From contig DQHT01000043.1 in the NCBI GenBank assembly GCA_003531115.1, positions 38,647-81,409 on the forward strand: a stretch of 42,763 nucleotides of DNA, written 5' to 3'. Below are positions 34,245-42,763 of this stretch, piece after piece. The DNA comes from Bacteroidota bacterium (GTDB lineage: Bacteria > Bacteroidota > Bacteroidia > UBA8524). Each line of letters begins with the position of its first letter. The stretch's first letter is position 1. Position numbers and translations under genes: made by a program. The notes under the pieces were generated by a model. It was given only the letters and a program-made list of their open reading frames with translations, searched no databases and was not told where the DNA came from.

Positions 34245-35325
34245 AGAACGTGTTGTTCTCTGGAAAAAATTCCGAAAAAACCGCCTGGCTTTTTTTGGAC
34301 TTCTTTTCATTGCTCTTACCGTTTTTTTGAGCCTGTTTGCTGTCGTTTTATCCCCCGATAACGCTCCACAGGCGAATACCATACACTTGGCCCTGGCAGC
34401 TAAAAAACCCGGATTTAAAGTTGACATCCTGAAGGTACCCATCAATCCTGAGCCTGAAACCAATTGGTACGATTTTATGCTTGGTTTTCCGGCAAAGGAT
34501 GAGCAAATTCCGGTACTCAACTGGAATATAAGCGGGGATTCTTTGGAATACACTGCGTACTACGACGAAGAATCTCTTGCCGAAAAGCAAAGGATCCCGC
34601 TAAGTCGCTTTGGGGAAAGCGGATTTGAGGCAGAAGAAAATTTGCTATCCAAACGTTTTTGGCTGGGAACAGATCGATTTGGAAGAGACATGCTCAGCCG
34701 TATGTTGATCGGGGCAAGAATCTCCATATCTGTTGGATTGATCGCTGTGTGCATTTCTATGTTTGTTGGCATTTTTTTGGGTAGCCTTGCCGCTTATTAT
34801 GGAGGAAAGATCGATGCGGCCATTCAATGGTTAATGAACGTGATCTGGTCATTGCCCACCCTGCTCCTGGTCATAGCCTTTGCACTGGCTCTGGGAAAAG
34901 GACTCTGGCAGATCTTTTTTGCTATCGGAATGAGCATGTGGGTGGATGTGGCCAGGCTGGTTCGTGGGCAGGTTCTGGGTTTAAAAGAAAAAGAATTTGT
35001 AGAAGCAGCCCGCGTCTTGGGCTTATCGGATATGAGGATCCTGTTCCGGCATATTTTACCGAATCTGGTCGGGCCTCTTACCGTTGTTGCGGCAGCCAAT
35101 TTTGCTTCTGCAATTCTGTTGGAAGCAGGGCTGAGTTTTTTGGGATTGGGGGTTCAGGCTCCGTCGCCTTCCTGGGGACAAATGATCAAGGAACACTATG
35201 GCTATATCGTATTGGATAGTGCGTATCTTGCTATAATTCCGGGTGTAGCCATTATGCTCCTGGTTATGTCATTTAATTTTGTCGGTAATGGACTTCGTGA
35301 TTCTTTAGACGTGAAGCTCAAATAG
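34237..35325 (+). CDS. ABC transporter permease, OppC/DppC type
   Basis: A 362-aa inner-membrane permease for oligopeptide-type uptake or efflux. An OppC-like N-terminal helix (about residues 18-40) is followed by a large outer loop to about 140, then FWLGTDRFGRDMLSRMLIGA, the strong family signature, and five more helices with EAARVLGLSDMRILFRHILP as the EAA loop that contacts the ATPase. The loop is about 60 residues longer than in E. coli DppC as I recall its layout. No binding protein, OppB or ATPase gene lies beside it, so partners must be elsewhere. I chose the ATG at 34237, overlapping the previous stop by 8 bases. Confidence 0.92.
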   Translation: MNKERVVLWKKFRKNRLAFFGLLFIALTVFLSLFAVVLSPDNAPQANTIHLALAAKKPGFKVDILKVPINPEPETNWYDFMLGFPAKDEQIPVLNWNISGDSLEYTAYYDEESLAEKQRIPLSRFGESGFEAEENLLSKRFWLGTDRFGRDMLSRMLIGARISISVGLIAVCISMFVGIFLGSLAAYYGGKIDAAIQWLMNVIWSLPTLLLVIAFALALGKGLWQIFFAIGMSMWVDVARLVRGQVLGLKEKEFVEAARVLGLSDMRILFRHILPNLVGPLTVVAAANFASAILLEAGLSFLGLGVQAPSPSWGQMIKEHYGYIVLDSAYLAIIPGVAIMLLVMSFNFVGNGLRDSLDVKLK

Positions 35326-35329
35326 GCTG

Positions 35330-35337
35330 GATGTTTG
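35330..35337 (+). promoter_or_regulatory. TAnnTTTG-like -7 element of the sensor kinase gene
   Basis: GATGTTTG followed by C has one mismatch to TAnnTTTG and ends 14 bases before the ATG at 35352. No good -33 was seen. Confidence 0.3.
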
Positions 35338-35351
35338 CACAGAGATAAAAA

Positions 35352-38300
35352 ATGAAAAAGTTCTCCTCTTCGAACTGGAAATGGCTCATACTTGCTTTGG
35401 TCTGCCTGCTGCTGGAAATACTGGCAGGCAGCCGCTTTAAGTATCAGGAGCCGGAAGAGATCTATGCTTCGGCCATCAATAACCTCATAGAAAGGAAACA
35501 TAAGGAGTTTATCAAAATTCGCGGGAACGACAGCTTGATGGCGCATATCAATGCCGGCGAATTTGACGAAAAGCTTATCAGCTCGCTGCGAAAGCAAAAG
35601 GTTATGGCTTTACGTTTTGAAGGGGACGAACTAAAATTCTGGACCAGTGTTGCCATTGATGAAAGTATTGCAGCATATAAAGATTCCTCGGGATTTGGCA
35701 TTGCGCAGATCAAAAGAGGTTGGTATCTGATTGATAATCATAGAGAAGGTAAAACCAGCACCCTTTTATGCTACCCGCTCTACCGCCAGTATCAACTTAG
35801 TAATAATCCTCTGTTGGATGAAGGATTTAATTCAGATTTACCCATTCGTTCCAAGGCCGATTTTTCGCTAAATCCACGGGAGTTCGATGGCGTTGCAGTT
35901 GGTGAAGGGCTGTTAAAAGCACCTGTTTATGTGAGTTTTAAAAATCCGGAAGACGTTCAAAGCCCTTTTTACCTCCGTTTGTTTGTCGTCCTGGGCATAT
36001 TTTTCCTGGCCATTTTTCTTTTTACTTCCTTCGAATACGTCGAGCATCGGTTTTCCTTTCGCTGGGCCTGGTTATTTTTGTTTGCCACTCTCGTTGGACT
36101 CCGCGCCATTACCCAATATCTGGAATTTCCGTTTTTCCTGAAAGAATCGGAATGGTTTCAGTCTGATCTGTATTCCCTTAATGATTTTGTCCCTTCTTTG
36201 GGCGATCTGCTCATTGACACCATTATTTTATTTATCCTGACTTTTTCGGCCTTCAAGGGGGTGCTTTTGGTTTCTCGCGACAGTTCGCGATTTGAGTGGC
36301 AACCCTTGACCAAATTTGGTATTCCCACGCTCATCTTCGCGGCGATGCTTGGATTCACCGCCCTTTTGCTCGGGGTATTGCAGTCGCTCATCAATGATTC
36401 GTCGCTCAATTTTGATGTAACCAATATCCTGAATTCGGGCAGCCTTACCGCGCTGGGACTGCTTATCGCAGCCATGTTGCTTACAATCCATTTTCTTGGC
36501 GTTAATATCCTGGTGATCGCGGTACAAAAAACCGGACTTGATAATAAAACCTTATTGACCCATTTTGGCATTGCCATTTGTTTGTTCCTTGGTTTTTACT
36601 GGCTTTCCGGTCATTTTGAATACGTTCTTACCGTTCAGTCGATCTCTTATTTGGTTGCCGTTTATATCACGTATCAACTGGTAATTACCCAGAACTATTT
36701 TCAAAAAACCGTAGCCATATTATTTATCGTATCCATATTTGCCTCCTCCCTTTTTTACCGGACTATTCACGATAATGAGCGGGAACTCCGTCAGAAGCTG
36801 GCAGAAAAAATATATTCGCCCAAAGACCTGACGGCTGAGTCGATCTTTCTGGATATTGAAACCAAGCTCGAGTACGACGGGTTTATCCGTGAGTATTTCA
36901 AAAGCCCTGTTCTCCAAAAAACCCTGCTGGAAAAACGGATCAAACAACTCTATTTTACCGGGTATTTGTCGCGTTTTGATATGGACATTTACGACTTCGA
37001 TACGCTTGGTAATCCATTCAAGGAAATGAATGATTATCCCTATTCGTATTTGGAAGAAGTTTATAATACACGCACACAGAGCAGCTTGAGCAATCATTTT
37101 TATTTTGTGAATGACCCTTCTTTACGCTTTGGATATATTGCTAAATATGAGGTGTGTACAGATAAAACAACCCTCGGGAAACTCTTTATTTTGCTCAAGC
37201 CGAAGTTTATTCAGGACGAGAAAATATTCACAGAATTATTGTCGAATGCAGATGAGAGCCGGGACGATCTGAGCGCATACTCCTATGCCATCTACCAGGA
37301 TGGATCATTGATCAGCCAGAGTGGGGCGTATCCTTATTCTCTCACCTATGATTTCGACTATCAGAAGACGGACTATTTTGTTCAAAGGGAAGGATACTCG
37401 CACCTATTAAAAGAAGGAGCCGGAGGTATTTTTGTGGTTATCTCAAAAGTCAGGGATTCCATTTTAGACCCGATCACGATATTTTCCTTTCTCTTTCTCA
37501 CATTCTCGGTATTCACCTTTTTGGTATTTACATTGAACACGCTGTTCATGTCATTAAGGATTGCATTGGCACGCTTTGGTGGTAAAAAGAGGCAACTGGC
37601 TTCTTTTTATTCGTGGATGGGCCGCTTTTTACCCTACCGCAAGTTCAGAGGCCTGTTCTTTAGTACCCGTATTCAGTTGGCGATGATCGGCCTGGTTTTG
37701 GTGGCCCTTATGCTCACGGGATATTTTACCATACAGTACATCACTTTTACCTACAGCCAAAGGCAAAATGAACGTCTGGATTCCAAAGTAAAATCTATCC
37801 TTTCAGCCATCGAAAATGAAAGAAGGTTTGGGGAGATGATGGATTATAACGATGAATTGGCTGCCTACCTCAATCAACTTGCCGAATTTTATAATACCGA
37901 CATCAACCTGTTTAGTCCTGACGGACAATTGCTGGCAAGCACCCAAATGCGGATCTTTCAAAGCGGCGTATTGCTGGATAAGATAAATCCGCTGGCGTAT
38001 ACGAAAATATCCATCGAATCACGTTCCCAGCACACCCAAATGGAGCGGATCGGCAAGATTCACTACCTGGCTTCTTATGTTCCCATTTTTGATGGCGACC
38101 GAAAGCTAATTGCCTATATGAATGTGCCCTTTTTCTCCAATGAAAAAGAGTTGCGCCAGGAACTTTCCTCCTTTTTGGAAAACTTCATCAATATTTATGT
38201 CTTCTTCTTTATTCTGGCGGGTATTCTGGCCTATCTGATCTCGAAAAGGATCACTTCCCCGCTAATCCTTATTCAATCGCGTCTGGCTTCCACGCGTCTG

Positions 38301-39086
38301 GGCGACAGGAATGAACGCCTGGAATGGAGACAGCAGGATGAGATCGGTCAGTTGGTGAAGCAGTATAATTTTATGGTGGATCAATTGGAACGCAGCGCTC
38401 AACTTTTGGCCAAAAGTGAGCGGGAAGATGCCTGGAAGGAAATGGCTAAACAAATTGCGCATGAGATCAAAAATCCGCTGACCCCAATGAAACTCAGTGT
38501 GCAGCACCTGCAACATGCCTGGAAGGATAAAAATGAAAATCTGGACCAGACTTTTAAACGCGTTACCAGTGTACTAATTGAACAGATCGACAGCTTATCC
38601 CTTTTGGCTACAGAGTTTTCTTCCTTTGCTCAGATGCCTGAGGCAAAAAGCGAAGAATTTGAATTGTCGGAAGTCTTGAGTTCGGTTGTAGAGCTTTATT
38701 TTAATTCTCCGGATGTTGATATTCATTTCAGTGCCGACAAGGAAAGGATGATCGTATTTGCGGATAAAAATCAATTTTCACGGGCCTTTCATAATATCCT
38801 TAAAAACGCCATTCAGTCTATTCCTGATGACCGGCGCGGACGGATCGAAATTGATCTCATTAAAGAAGGAGACCAGGCAGTGATCACCGTTAGGGATAAC
38901 GGATGTGGGATGACCGAGGATATTACCCAACGCATTTTTACCCCAAGTTTCAGCACAAAAAATTCAGGAATGGGATTAGGGCTGGCTATAACCAAGCAAA
39001 TCATCGAAAGCGCCGGGGGGACGATTGAATTTGAAAGTGAAGTGAATAAGGGAACGATATTTACTGTTACCCTTAACCTAAGATAA
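35352..39086 (+). CDS. Large NtrY-like sensor histidine kinase
   Basis: An unusually long kinase of 1244 aa. Residues 11-28 are hydrophobic; about 30-205 looks extracytoplasmic; 205-470 hold seven or eight helices. A second outer region spans about 470-700, then helices at about 703-735 and 775-795, a third outer region (about 800-935, CACHE-like length), a helix at 942-962, then HAMP (962-1010). HisKA has AKQIAHEIKNPLTPMKL with His1037. The ATPase domain has NILKNAIQ (N box), DNGCGMTED (G1), FTPSFSTKN (F) and GMGLGLAIT (G2). The H box with EIKNPLTP is typical of NtrY. No response regulator lies beside it. It converges on uvrA with a 9-base overlap. Confidence 0.92.
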   Translation: MKKFSSSNWKWLILALVCLLLEILAGSRFKYQEPEEIYASAINNLIERKHKEFIKIRGNDSLMAHINAGEFDEKLISSLRKQKVMALRFEGDELKFWTSVAIDESIAAYKDSSGFGIAQIKRGWYLIDNHREGKTSTLLCYPLYRQYQLSNNPLLDEGFNSDLPIRSKADFSLNPREFDGVAVGEGLLKAPVYVSFKNPEDVQSPFYLRLFVVLGIFFLAIFLFTSFEYVEHRFSFRWAWLFLFATLVGLRAITQYLEFPFFLKESEWFQSDLYSLNDFVPSLGDLLIDTIILFILTFSAFKGVLLVSRDSSRFEWQPLTKFGIPTLIFAAMLGFTALLLGVLQSLINDSSLNFDVTNILNSGSLTALGLLIAAMLLTIHFLGVNILVIAVQKTGLDNKTLLTHFGIAICLFLGFYWLSGHFEYVLTVQSISYLVAVYITYQLVITQNYFQKTVAILFIVSIFASSLFYRTIHDNERELRQKLAEKIYSPKDLTAESIFLDIETKLEYDGFIREYFKSPVLQKTLLEKRIKQLYFTGYLSRFDMDIYDFDTLGNPFKEMNDYPYSYLEEVYNTRTQSSLSNHFYFVNDPSLRFGYIAKYEVCTDKTTLGKLFILLKPKFIQDEKIFTELLSNADESRDDLSAYSYAIYQDGSLISQSGAYPYSLTYDFDYQKTDYFVQREGYSHLLKEGAGGIFVVISKVRDSILDPITIFSFLFLTFSVFTFLVFTLNTLFMSLRIALARFGGKKRQLASFYSWMGRFLPYRKFRGLFFSTRIQLAMIGLVLVALMLTGYFTIQYITFTYSQRQNERLDSKVKSILSAIENERRFGEMMDYNDELAAYLNQLAEFYNTDINLFSPDGQLLASTQMRIFQSGVLLDKINPLAYTKISIESRSQHTQMERIGKIHYLASYVPIFDGDRKLIAYMNVPFFSNEKELRQELSSFLENFINIYVFFFILAGILAYLISKRITSPLILIQSRLASTRLGDRNERLEWRQQDEIGQLVKQYNFMVDQLERSAQLLAKSEREDAWKEMAKQIAHEIKNPLTPMKLSVQHLQHAWKDKNENLDQTFKRVTSVLIEQIDSLSLLATEFSSFAQMPEAKSEEFELSEVLSSVVELYFNSPDVDIHFSADKERMIVFADKNQFSRAFHNILKNAIQSIPDDRRGRIEIDLIKEGDQAVITVRDNGCGMTEDITQRIFTPSFSTKNSGMGLGLAITKQIIESAGGTIEFESEVNKGTIFTVTLNLR

Positions 39087-41927
39087 CTCTTTCACCAAAA
39101 ATTGACCGGTATAACTTTTCTTGATCCGGGCTACTTCTTCCGGAGTGCCGGTGGCAATGATCTCGCCACCGCCTTGTCCGCCTTCGGGACCCAGGTCAAT
39201 AATATGGTCGGCAACCTTGATCACATCCATATTGTGTTCGATCACCAAAACCGTATTTCCTTTCTCCACAAGTTTTTGCAGTACATCGAGCAATACCCTG
39301 ACATCTTCAAAATGCAGGCCCGTTGTAGGCTCATCCAGAATATAAAAAGTATTGCCGGTATCCTTTTTGGATAGTTCCGTTGCCAGCTTAACCCGCTGCG
39401 CCTCTCCGCCTGAAAGGGTCACTGAACTTTGCCCAAGTGTGATATAGCCCAATCCTACTTCTTCCATGGCTTTGAGCTTTCGATGGATCTGCGGCATGTT
39501 TTCGAAAAACTCTACCGCATGTTCAATATCCATATTTAACACATCGGATATGGATTTGCCCCGATAGCGTACTTCCAATGTCTCCCGGTTATAACGTTTG
39601 CCGCTGCATTCTTCGCAGCGTACATAAACATCGGGTAAAAAGTTCATCTCGATCAAACGCATGCCTCCTCCCTTACAGGTTTCGCAACGGCCACCTTTCA
39701 CATTAAAGGAAAATCTGCCCGGCTTATAGGCCCGGATCTTGGCCTCTGGAAGTTCAGCGTAAAGTTTACGGATATCATCGAAAACGCCTACATACGTTGA
39801 AGGGTTTGATCGTGGTGTACGCCCGATCGGGCTCTGGTCGATCTCGATAACCTTATCAAGATGTTCAAGTCCTTTGACCTTTTTATAAGGAAGGGGTTTT
39901 TTATGCGATTTATAAAAATACTGGCTCAGGATAGGGTAGAGGGTCTCATTGATCAGACTCGATTTTCCTCCTCCTGAAACTCCGGTTACACATATAAATG
40001 TTCCCAGCGGAAAACGCAATGAAATATTTTTCAGATTATTTCCGCTGCAACCTTGAAGTAGCAATTCATGGCCATTTCCTTTTCTGCGTTTTTCGGGCAG
40101 GGCAATTTCTTTTCTTCCACTCAGGTAATCGCCGGTAATGGTCGGTGCGTCCAATATCGTCTGCAAATTTCCCTGGGCAACAATATGTCCGCCGTGGATA
40201 CCCGCTTTCGGACCCACATCAATAATATAATCCGCCTCTTCCATCATCTCCTTATCATGTTCCACCACGATCACCGAATTTCCCAGATCACGCAGGTTTT
40301 TGAGGGATTGGATGAGTTTATAATTATCTCTTTGATGGAGGCCGATGCTGGGTTCATCAAGTATGTACATCACCCCGACCAATTGTGAACCAATTTGTGT
40401 GGCCAGCCGGATACGTTGCGCTTCTCCACCAGAAAGGATCTTCGAAGGACTGTTTACTGTGAGGTATTCCAGTCCCACATCTTTTAAAAAGCCCAAACGG
40501 TTATTGATTTCCTTCAGGATCTCAACAGCTATGGTATTTTGTCGATCGCTAAGGCGGTCTGGCAGGTCTTTTAACCAGGCATACAGATCCGAAATGCTCA
40601 TTGCGCTTAGTTCAGCTATATTTTTTCCATCGATAAGGAAAAACAAAGCTTCCTTTTTCAGACGCCCGCCATGGCATTCCTGACATTCCGTTTCGCTCAT
40701 AAACTCCTCTGCCCAACGATATATGCTGTCATAAGATTTTTCATGAAAGGAGCGTTCGATCATGGGGATGATCCCCTCAAATGTGGTAGCGTAAGTTTGT
40801 TGCCTTCCGGTGCTGAAGGTATAGTTTACCTGAAAGTTGGCATCACTTCCATAAAGGATCACCTGCATAGCTTCTTCCGGGATCTTTTCGATGGGGTCAG
40901 CCAGACTGAATTTAAACTCTTTTGCGATGGCCCGGAGTTGCTGGAAGGTCCAATTTTCTTTTACTTCTCCGAGGGGAGTGAGTCCGCCGCGGTTAATGCT
41001 TACTTTAGGATCAGGCATGAGGTTTTCGATCTCCACCTCGCTAACAGTTCCAATACCATGGCATTTGGGACAATGTCCGTATGGAGAGTTAAAAGAAAAG
41101 CTGTTCGGTTGGGGCTCATCGTATGAAATTCCCGATTCAGGATCCATCAAAAAGCGGCTGTATTGCAGGTATTTTTTAGAGTCCTCATCGTAAACTCCGA
41201 CAAGTCCTTTGCCTTGTTTCATGGCTGTTTGCAGCGATTGGGCCAGCCGAGCCCGCGACTTTTCACCAATCTCCACCCGGTCGATCAATACTTCAATATC
41301 GTGGAGTTTGTAGCGGTCGAGCTGCATTTTGGCCTTCATATCCATCAACTCACCGTCAACACGCACTTTTTGATAGCCTTGTTTGCGGAGTTGTTCAAAG
41401 AGTTCACGGTAATGCCCTTTTCTGCCTTTCACCACCGGGGCCAGCAGGCTTATTTTTCTTCCATCAAATTGTTCGAGCAGGGTATGTTTGATCTGATCTT
41501 CCGAAAAGCGCACCATTTTGGCGCCACTTTCATAGGAAAAGGCTTCGGCTACCCGGGCATAAAGAAGGCGCAGGAAGTCATAAATTTCGGTAATAGTGCC
41601 CACGGTAGAGCGCGGATTGCGGCTCACAGTTTTTTGCTCGATGGAAATTACGGGGCTTAATCCGTTGATCTTATCGACATCCGGCCTTTCCATATTGCCC
41701 ATAAATTGGCGCGCATAGGCCGAAAAACTCTCCATATACCGGCGTTGTCCTTCGGCATGGATGGTGTCGAAGGCAAGCGAAGATTTCCCGCTTCCGCTCA
41801 TTCCGGTAATGACTACCAGCTTATTACGAGGGAAACTGATATCTATATTTTTGAGGTTGTGTTCCCGTGCGCCAAACACTTCCACCAAACCATCTTCTAC
41901 TTCAGGAGCTACCGATTTTTGACTCAT
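39078..41927 (-). CDS. uvrA: Excinuclease ABC subunit A
   Basis: UvrA recognises bulky DNA lesions and loads UvrB in nucleotide-excision repair. The protein (949 aa from the ATG at 41927) has two ABC domains: [14 protein letters not shown] and [16 protein letters not shown] as Walker [13 protein letters not shown] and [12 protein letters not shown] as signatures, and [12 protein letters not shown] and [12 protein letters not shown] as Walker B. Zinc sites are CPKCHG...CQECHG and CETCKG...CEECSG. Length is normal. I reject a TTG at 41945 because it lies in the promoter element. Its stop overlaps the convergent kinase gene. Confidence 0.98.
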   Translation of the reverse strand: MSQKSVAPEVEDGLVEVFGAREHNLKNIDISFPRNKLVVITGMSGSGKSSLAFDTIHAEGQRRYMESFSAYARQFMGNMERPDVDKINGLSPVISIEQKTVSRNPRSTVGTITEIYDFLRLLYARVAEAFSYESGAKMVRFSEDQIKHTLLEQFDGRKISLLAPVVKGRKGHYRELFEQLRKQGYQKVRVDGELMDMKAKMQLDRYKLHDIEVLIDRVEIGEKSRARLAQSLQTAMKQGKGLVGVYDEDSKKYLQYSRFLMDPESGISYDEPQPNSFSFNSPYGHCPKCHGIGTVSEVEIENLMPDPKVSINRGGLTPLGEVKENWTFQQLRAIAKEFKFSLADPIEKIPEEAMQVILYGSDANFQVNYTFSTGRQQTYATTFEGIIPMIERSFHEKSYDSIYRWAEEFMSETECQECHGGRLKKEALFFLIDGKNIAELSAMSISDLYAWLKDLPDRLSDRQNTIAVEILKEINNRLGFLKDVGLEYLTVNSPSKILSGGEAQRIRLATQIGSQLVGVMYILDEPSIGLHQRDNYKLIQSLKNLRDLGNSVIVVEHDKEMMEEADYIIDVGPKAGIHGGHIVAQGNLQTILDAPTITGDYLSGRKEIALPEKRRKGNGHELLLQGCSGNNLKNISLRFPLGTFICVTGVSGGGKSSLINETLYPILSQYFYKSHKKPLPYKKVKGLEHLDKVIEIDQSPIGRTPRSNPSTYVGVFDDIRKLYAELPEAKIRAYKPGRFSFNVKGGRCETCKGGGMRLIEMNFLPDVYVRCEECSGKRYNRETLEVRYRGKSISDVLNMDIEHAVEFFENMPQIHRKLKAMEEVGLGYITLGQSSVTLSGGEAQRVKLATELSKKDTGNTFYILDEPTTGLHFEDVRVLLDVLQKLVEKGNTVLVIEHNMDVIKVADHIIDLGPEGGQGGGEIIATGTPEEVARIKKSYTGQFLVKELS

Positions 41928-41942
41928 TTTTTCCAGGAAATG

Positions 41943-41950
41943 CAAAAGTA
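41943..41950 (-). promoter_or_regulatory. TAnnTTTG -7 promoter element of uvrA
   Basis: The minus strand reads TACTTTTG followed by C, an exact match, ending 15 bases before the uvrA ATG. A TTG at 41974-41976 (minus strand) lies 23 bases upstream and may be the -33 box. Confidence 0.6.
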
Positions 41951-42014
41951 CGAAGAAATAGACTGACCTCTGACAATCGATGGTAAATCACTGCCAAAGC
42001 TCGACTGAATCTCT

Positions 42015-42022
42015 TACCTTTG
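42015..42022 (+). promoter_or_regulatory. TAnnTTTG -7 promoter element of yidC
   Basis: TACCTTTG followed by CGG matches the consensus exactly and ends 12 bases before the ATG at 42035. No clear -33 TTG was found at 17-23 bases. It faces away from the uvrA promoter 64 bases to the left. Confidence 0.5.
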
Positions 42023-42034
42023 CGGCCTGTTAAA

Positions 42035-42763
42035 ATGATGGATAGAAATTCGGTTATTGGTCTTAGTCTGATATTTTTAATACTCATCGGGACCATCTTT
42101 ATTAACCAGCCCACCGTAGAGGAGGCTCAGCGACTTAAAAGAGAACAAGACAGTATTGCTGCACTTGTTCAACAAACTAAGCAGGATTCACTTGCCCGGA
42201 TCCAAACGGAAGTAGCAGTGAAACCCGACAGCATCCGCCTGAAGGAAGATTCTGTTATAAACGATTCCCGTCTGGGAGTTTTTGCTCCTTTGGCAAGTGG
42301 CGAAGATGGTGTAGCCATTCTGGAAAACGATAAAATTCAGATCGAGATTAGCCATAAAGGTGGGGTTCCGAGCAAGGTATGGCTCAAACCATATCTCCGC
42401 GCAAAAAAAGAAGGCGTAGAAACCCAGGAGCCCCTGGTGCTTTTTGAAGGCAAAGACAATCGCCTGAACTATACCTTCGCCAGCAAAGACGGCAGGCAGA
42501 TCCGTACTGATGAACTGTATTTTACACCCAGTGCCAAACAGGTAACGGTTAGCGGCGACTCAGCTGTACTTACCATGACTGCCGCATTGAGCGAAAATGT
42601 TTCATTGAGTCAGGTGTATACCCTCACCAAAGACGGGTTTATGCTGAAATACGACCTGGTAACCAAAGGTTTTGACCAGGTACTTTCTCCAACGAACCGT
42701 GATTTTCAGATGGAATGGGCGCTGGATATGCCACTCCAGGAAAAATCACTGAAAAACGAACAA
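42035..42763 (+). CDS. yidC: Membrane protein insertase YidC, 5' part
   Basis: I translated this gene, which runs off the right edge after 243 codons. It opens MMDRNSVIGLSLIFLILIGT, the N-terminal membrane anchor typical of Bacteroidota YidC, then a charged linker (about residues 25-80) rich in Glu, Gln and Ser. The periplasmic P1 beta-supersandwich domain follows (from AILENDKIQIEISHKGG, with PSKVWLKPY and YTLTKDGFMLKYDLV). YidC inserts and folds inner-membrane proteins with or without SecYEG. The conserved five-helix insertase core lies beyond the window. A second ATG one codon downstream is an equal start candidate. It diverges from uvrA. Confidence 0.93.
   Translation, partial: MMDRNSVIGLSLIFLILIGTIFINQPTVEEAQRLKREQDSIAALVQQTKQDSLARIQTEVAVKPDSIRLKEDSVINDSRLGVFAPLASGEDGVAILENDKIQIEISHKGGVPSKVWLKPYLRAKKEGVETQEPLVLFEGKDNRLNYTFASKDGRQIRTDELYFTPSAKQVTVSGDSAVLTMTAALSENVSLSQVYTLTKDGFMLKYDLVTKGFDQVLSPTNRDFQMEWALDMPLQEKSLKNEQ

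Noticed and set aside
34002..34553. 183-aa open frame on the minus strand
   Set aside because: It spans the end of the GT2 gene and the start of the permease in antisense, with basic low-information sequence and no family likeness.
41163..41660. 165-aa open frame on the plus strand
   Set aside because: Antisense shadow of uvrA, whose ABC motifs are unambiguous on the other strand.
1..42763. CRISPR arrays, insertion sequences, prophage or integrative elements
   Set aside because: I saw no regularly spaced repeats, transposase, integrase or phage structural genes in any frame, and gene content is ordinary chromosomal.

Overview
The window reads as chromosomal DNA of a free-living member of the Bacteroidota. 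Three kinds of evidence support this. First, several secreted proteins end in type IX secretion (T9SS) type A sorting domains. Second, there is a SusC-like TonB receptor with a carboxypeptidase-regulatory N-terminal domain and a PorV/PorQ-family protein. Third, promoter-like TAnnTTTG elements sit just upstream of start codons, and Shine-Dalgarno sites are mostly absent. The protein styles recall the Saprospiria, but that finer placement is inference. No tRNA, rRNA, CRISPR array, insertion sequence or phage gene was seen. Genes are densely packed, and no stretch over 300 bases lacks a gene.

Region 1 (1-9902) is a surface-glycan region. It holds a truncated NAD-sugar epimerase, three glycosyltransferases of different folds, two SAM methyltransferases, a sugar-nucleotide 3,4-ketoisomerase (FdtA/QdtA type) and a DegT-family aminotransferase. 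Two T9SS-exported proteins (LamG-like and DNRLRE-like) lie among them. A TrpG/PabA-type glutamine amidotransferase is translationally coupled to the end of the last glycan operon.

Region 2 (9948-20808) is an envelope-biogenesis cluster: a CBS-pair protein, a small Omp85 protein, NAD kinase, three tandem DUF6089-like beta-barrel paralogs, UppS, BamA, two OmpH/Skp chaperones and glutamate racemase. It links the lipid carrier and a precursor for peptidoglycan to outer-membrane protein assembly. Intrinsic terminators follow the first DUF6089-like gene and the second ompH.

Region 3 (20914-30689) holds a SerA-like dehydrogenase and then a tight three-gene unit: a 1247-aa TonB-dependent receptor, a 1259-aa exported protein with a T9SS-like C-terminus, and a PorV-family barrel. 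A strong terminator closes it. This unit is the best candidate for an undescribed system in the window: a receptor, a large surface protein and a possibly dedicated secretion or shuttle protein.

Region 4 (30707-42763) is mostly housekeeping: greA, a HIT hydrolase, ruvC, a flippase-like membrane protein paired with a membrane glycosyltransferase, an orphan OppC-type permease with an enlarged outer loop, a 1244-aa NtrY-like sensor kinase with two extracytoplasmic modules, uvrA, and the 5' part of yidC, which runs off the right edge. uvrA and yidC diverge from a short region carrying two back-to-back TAnnTTTG promoters.
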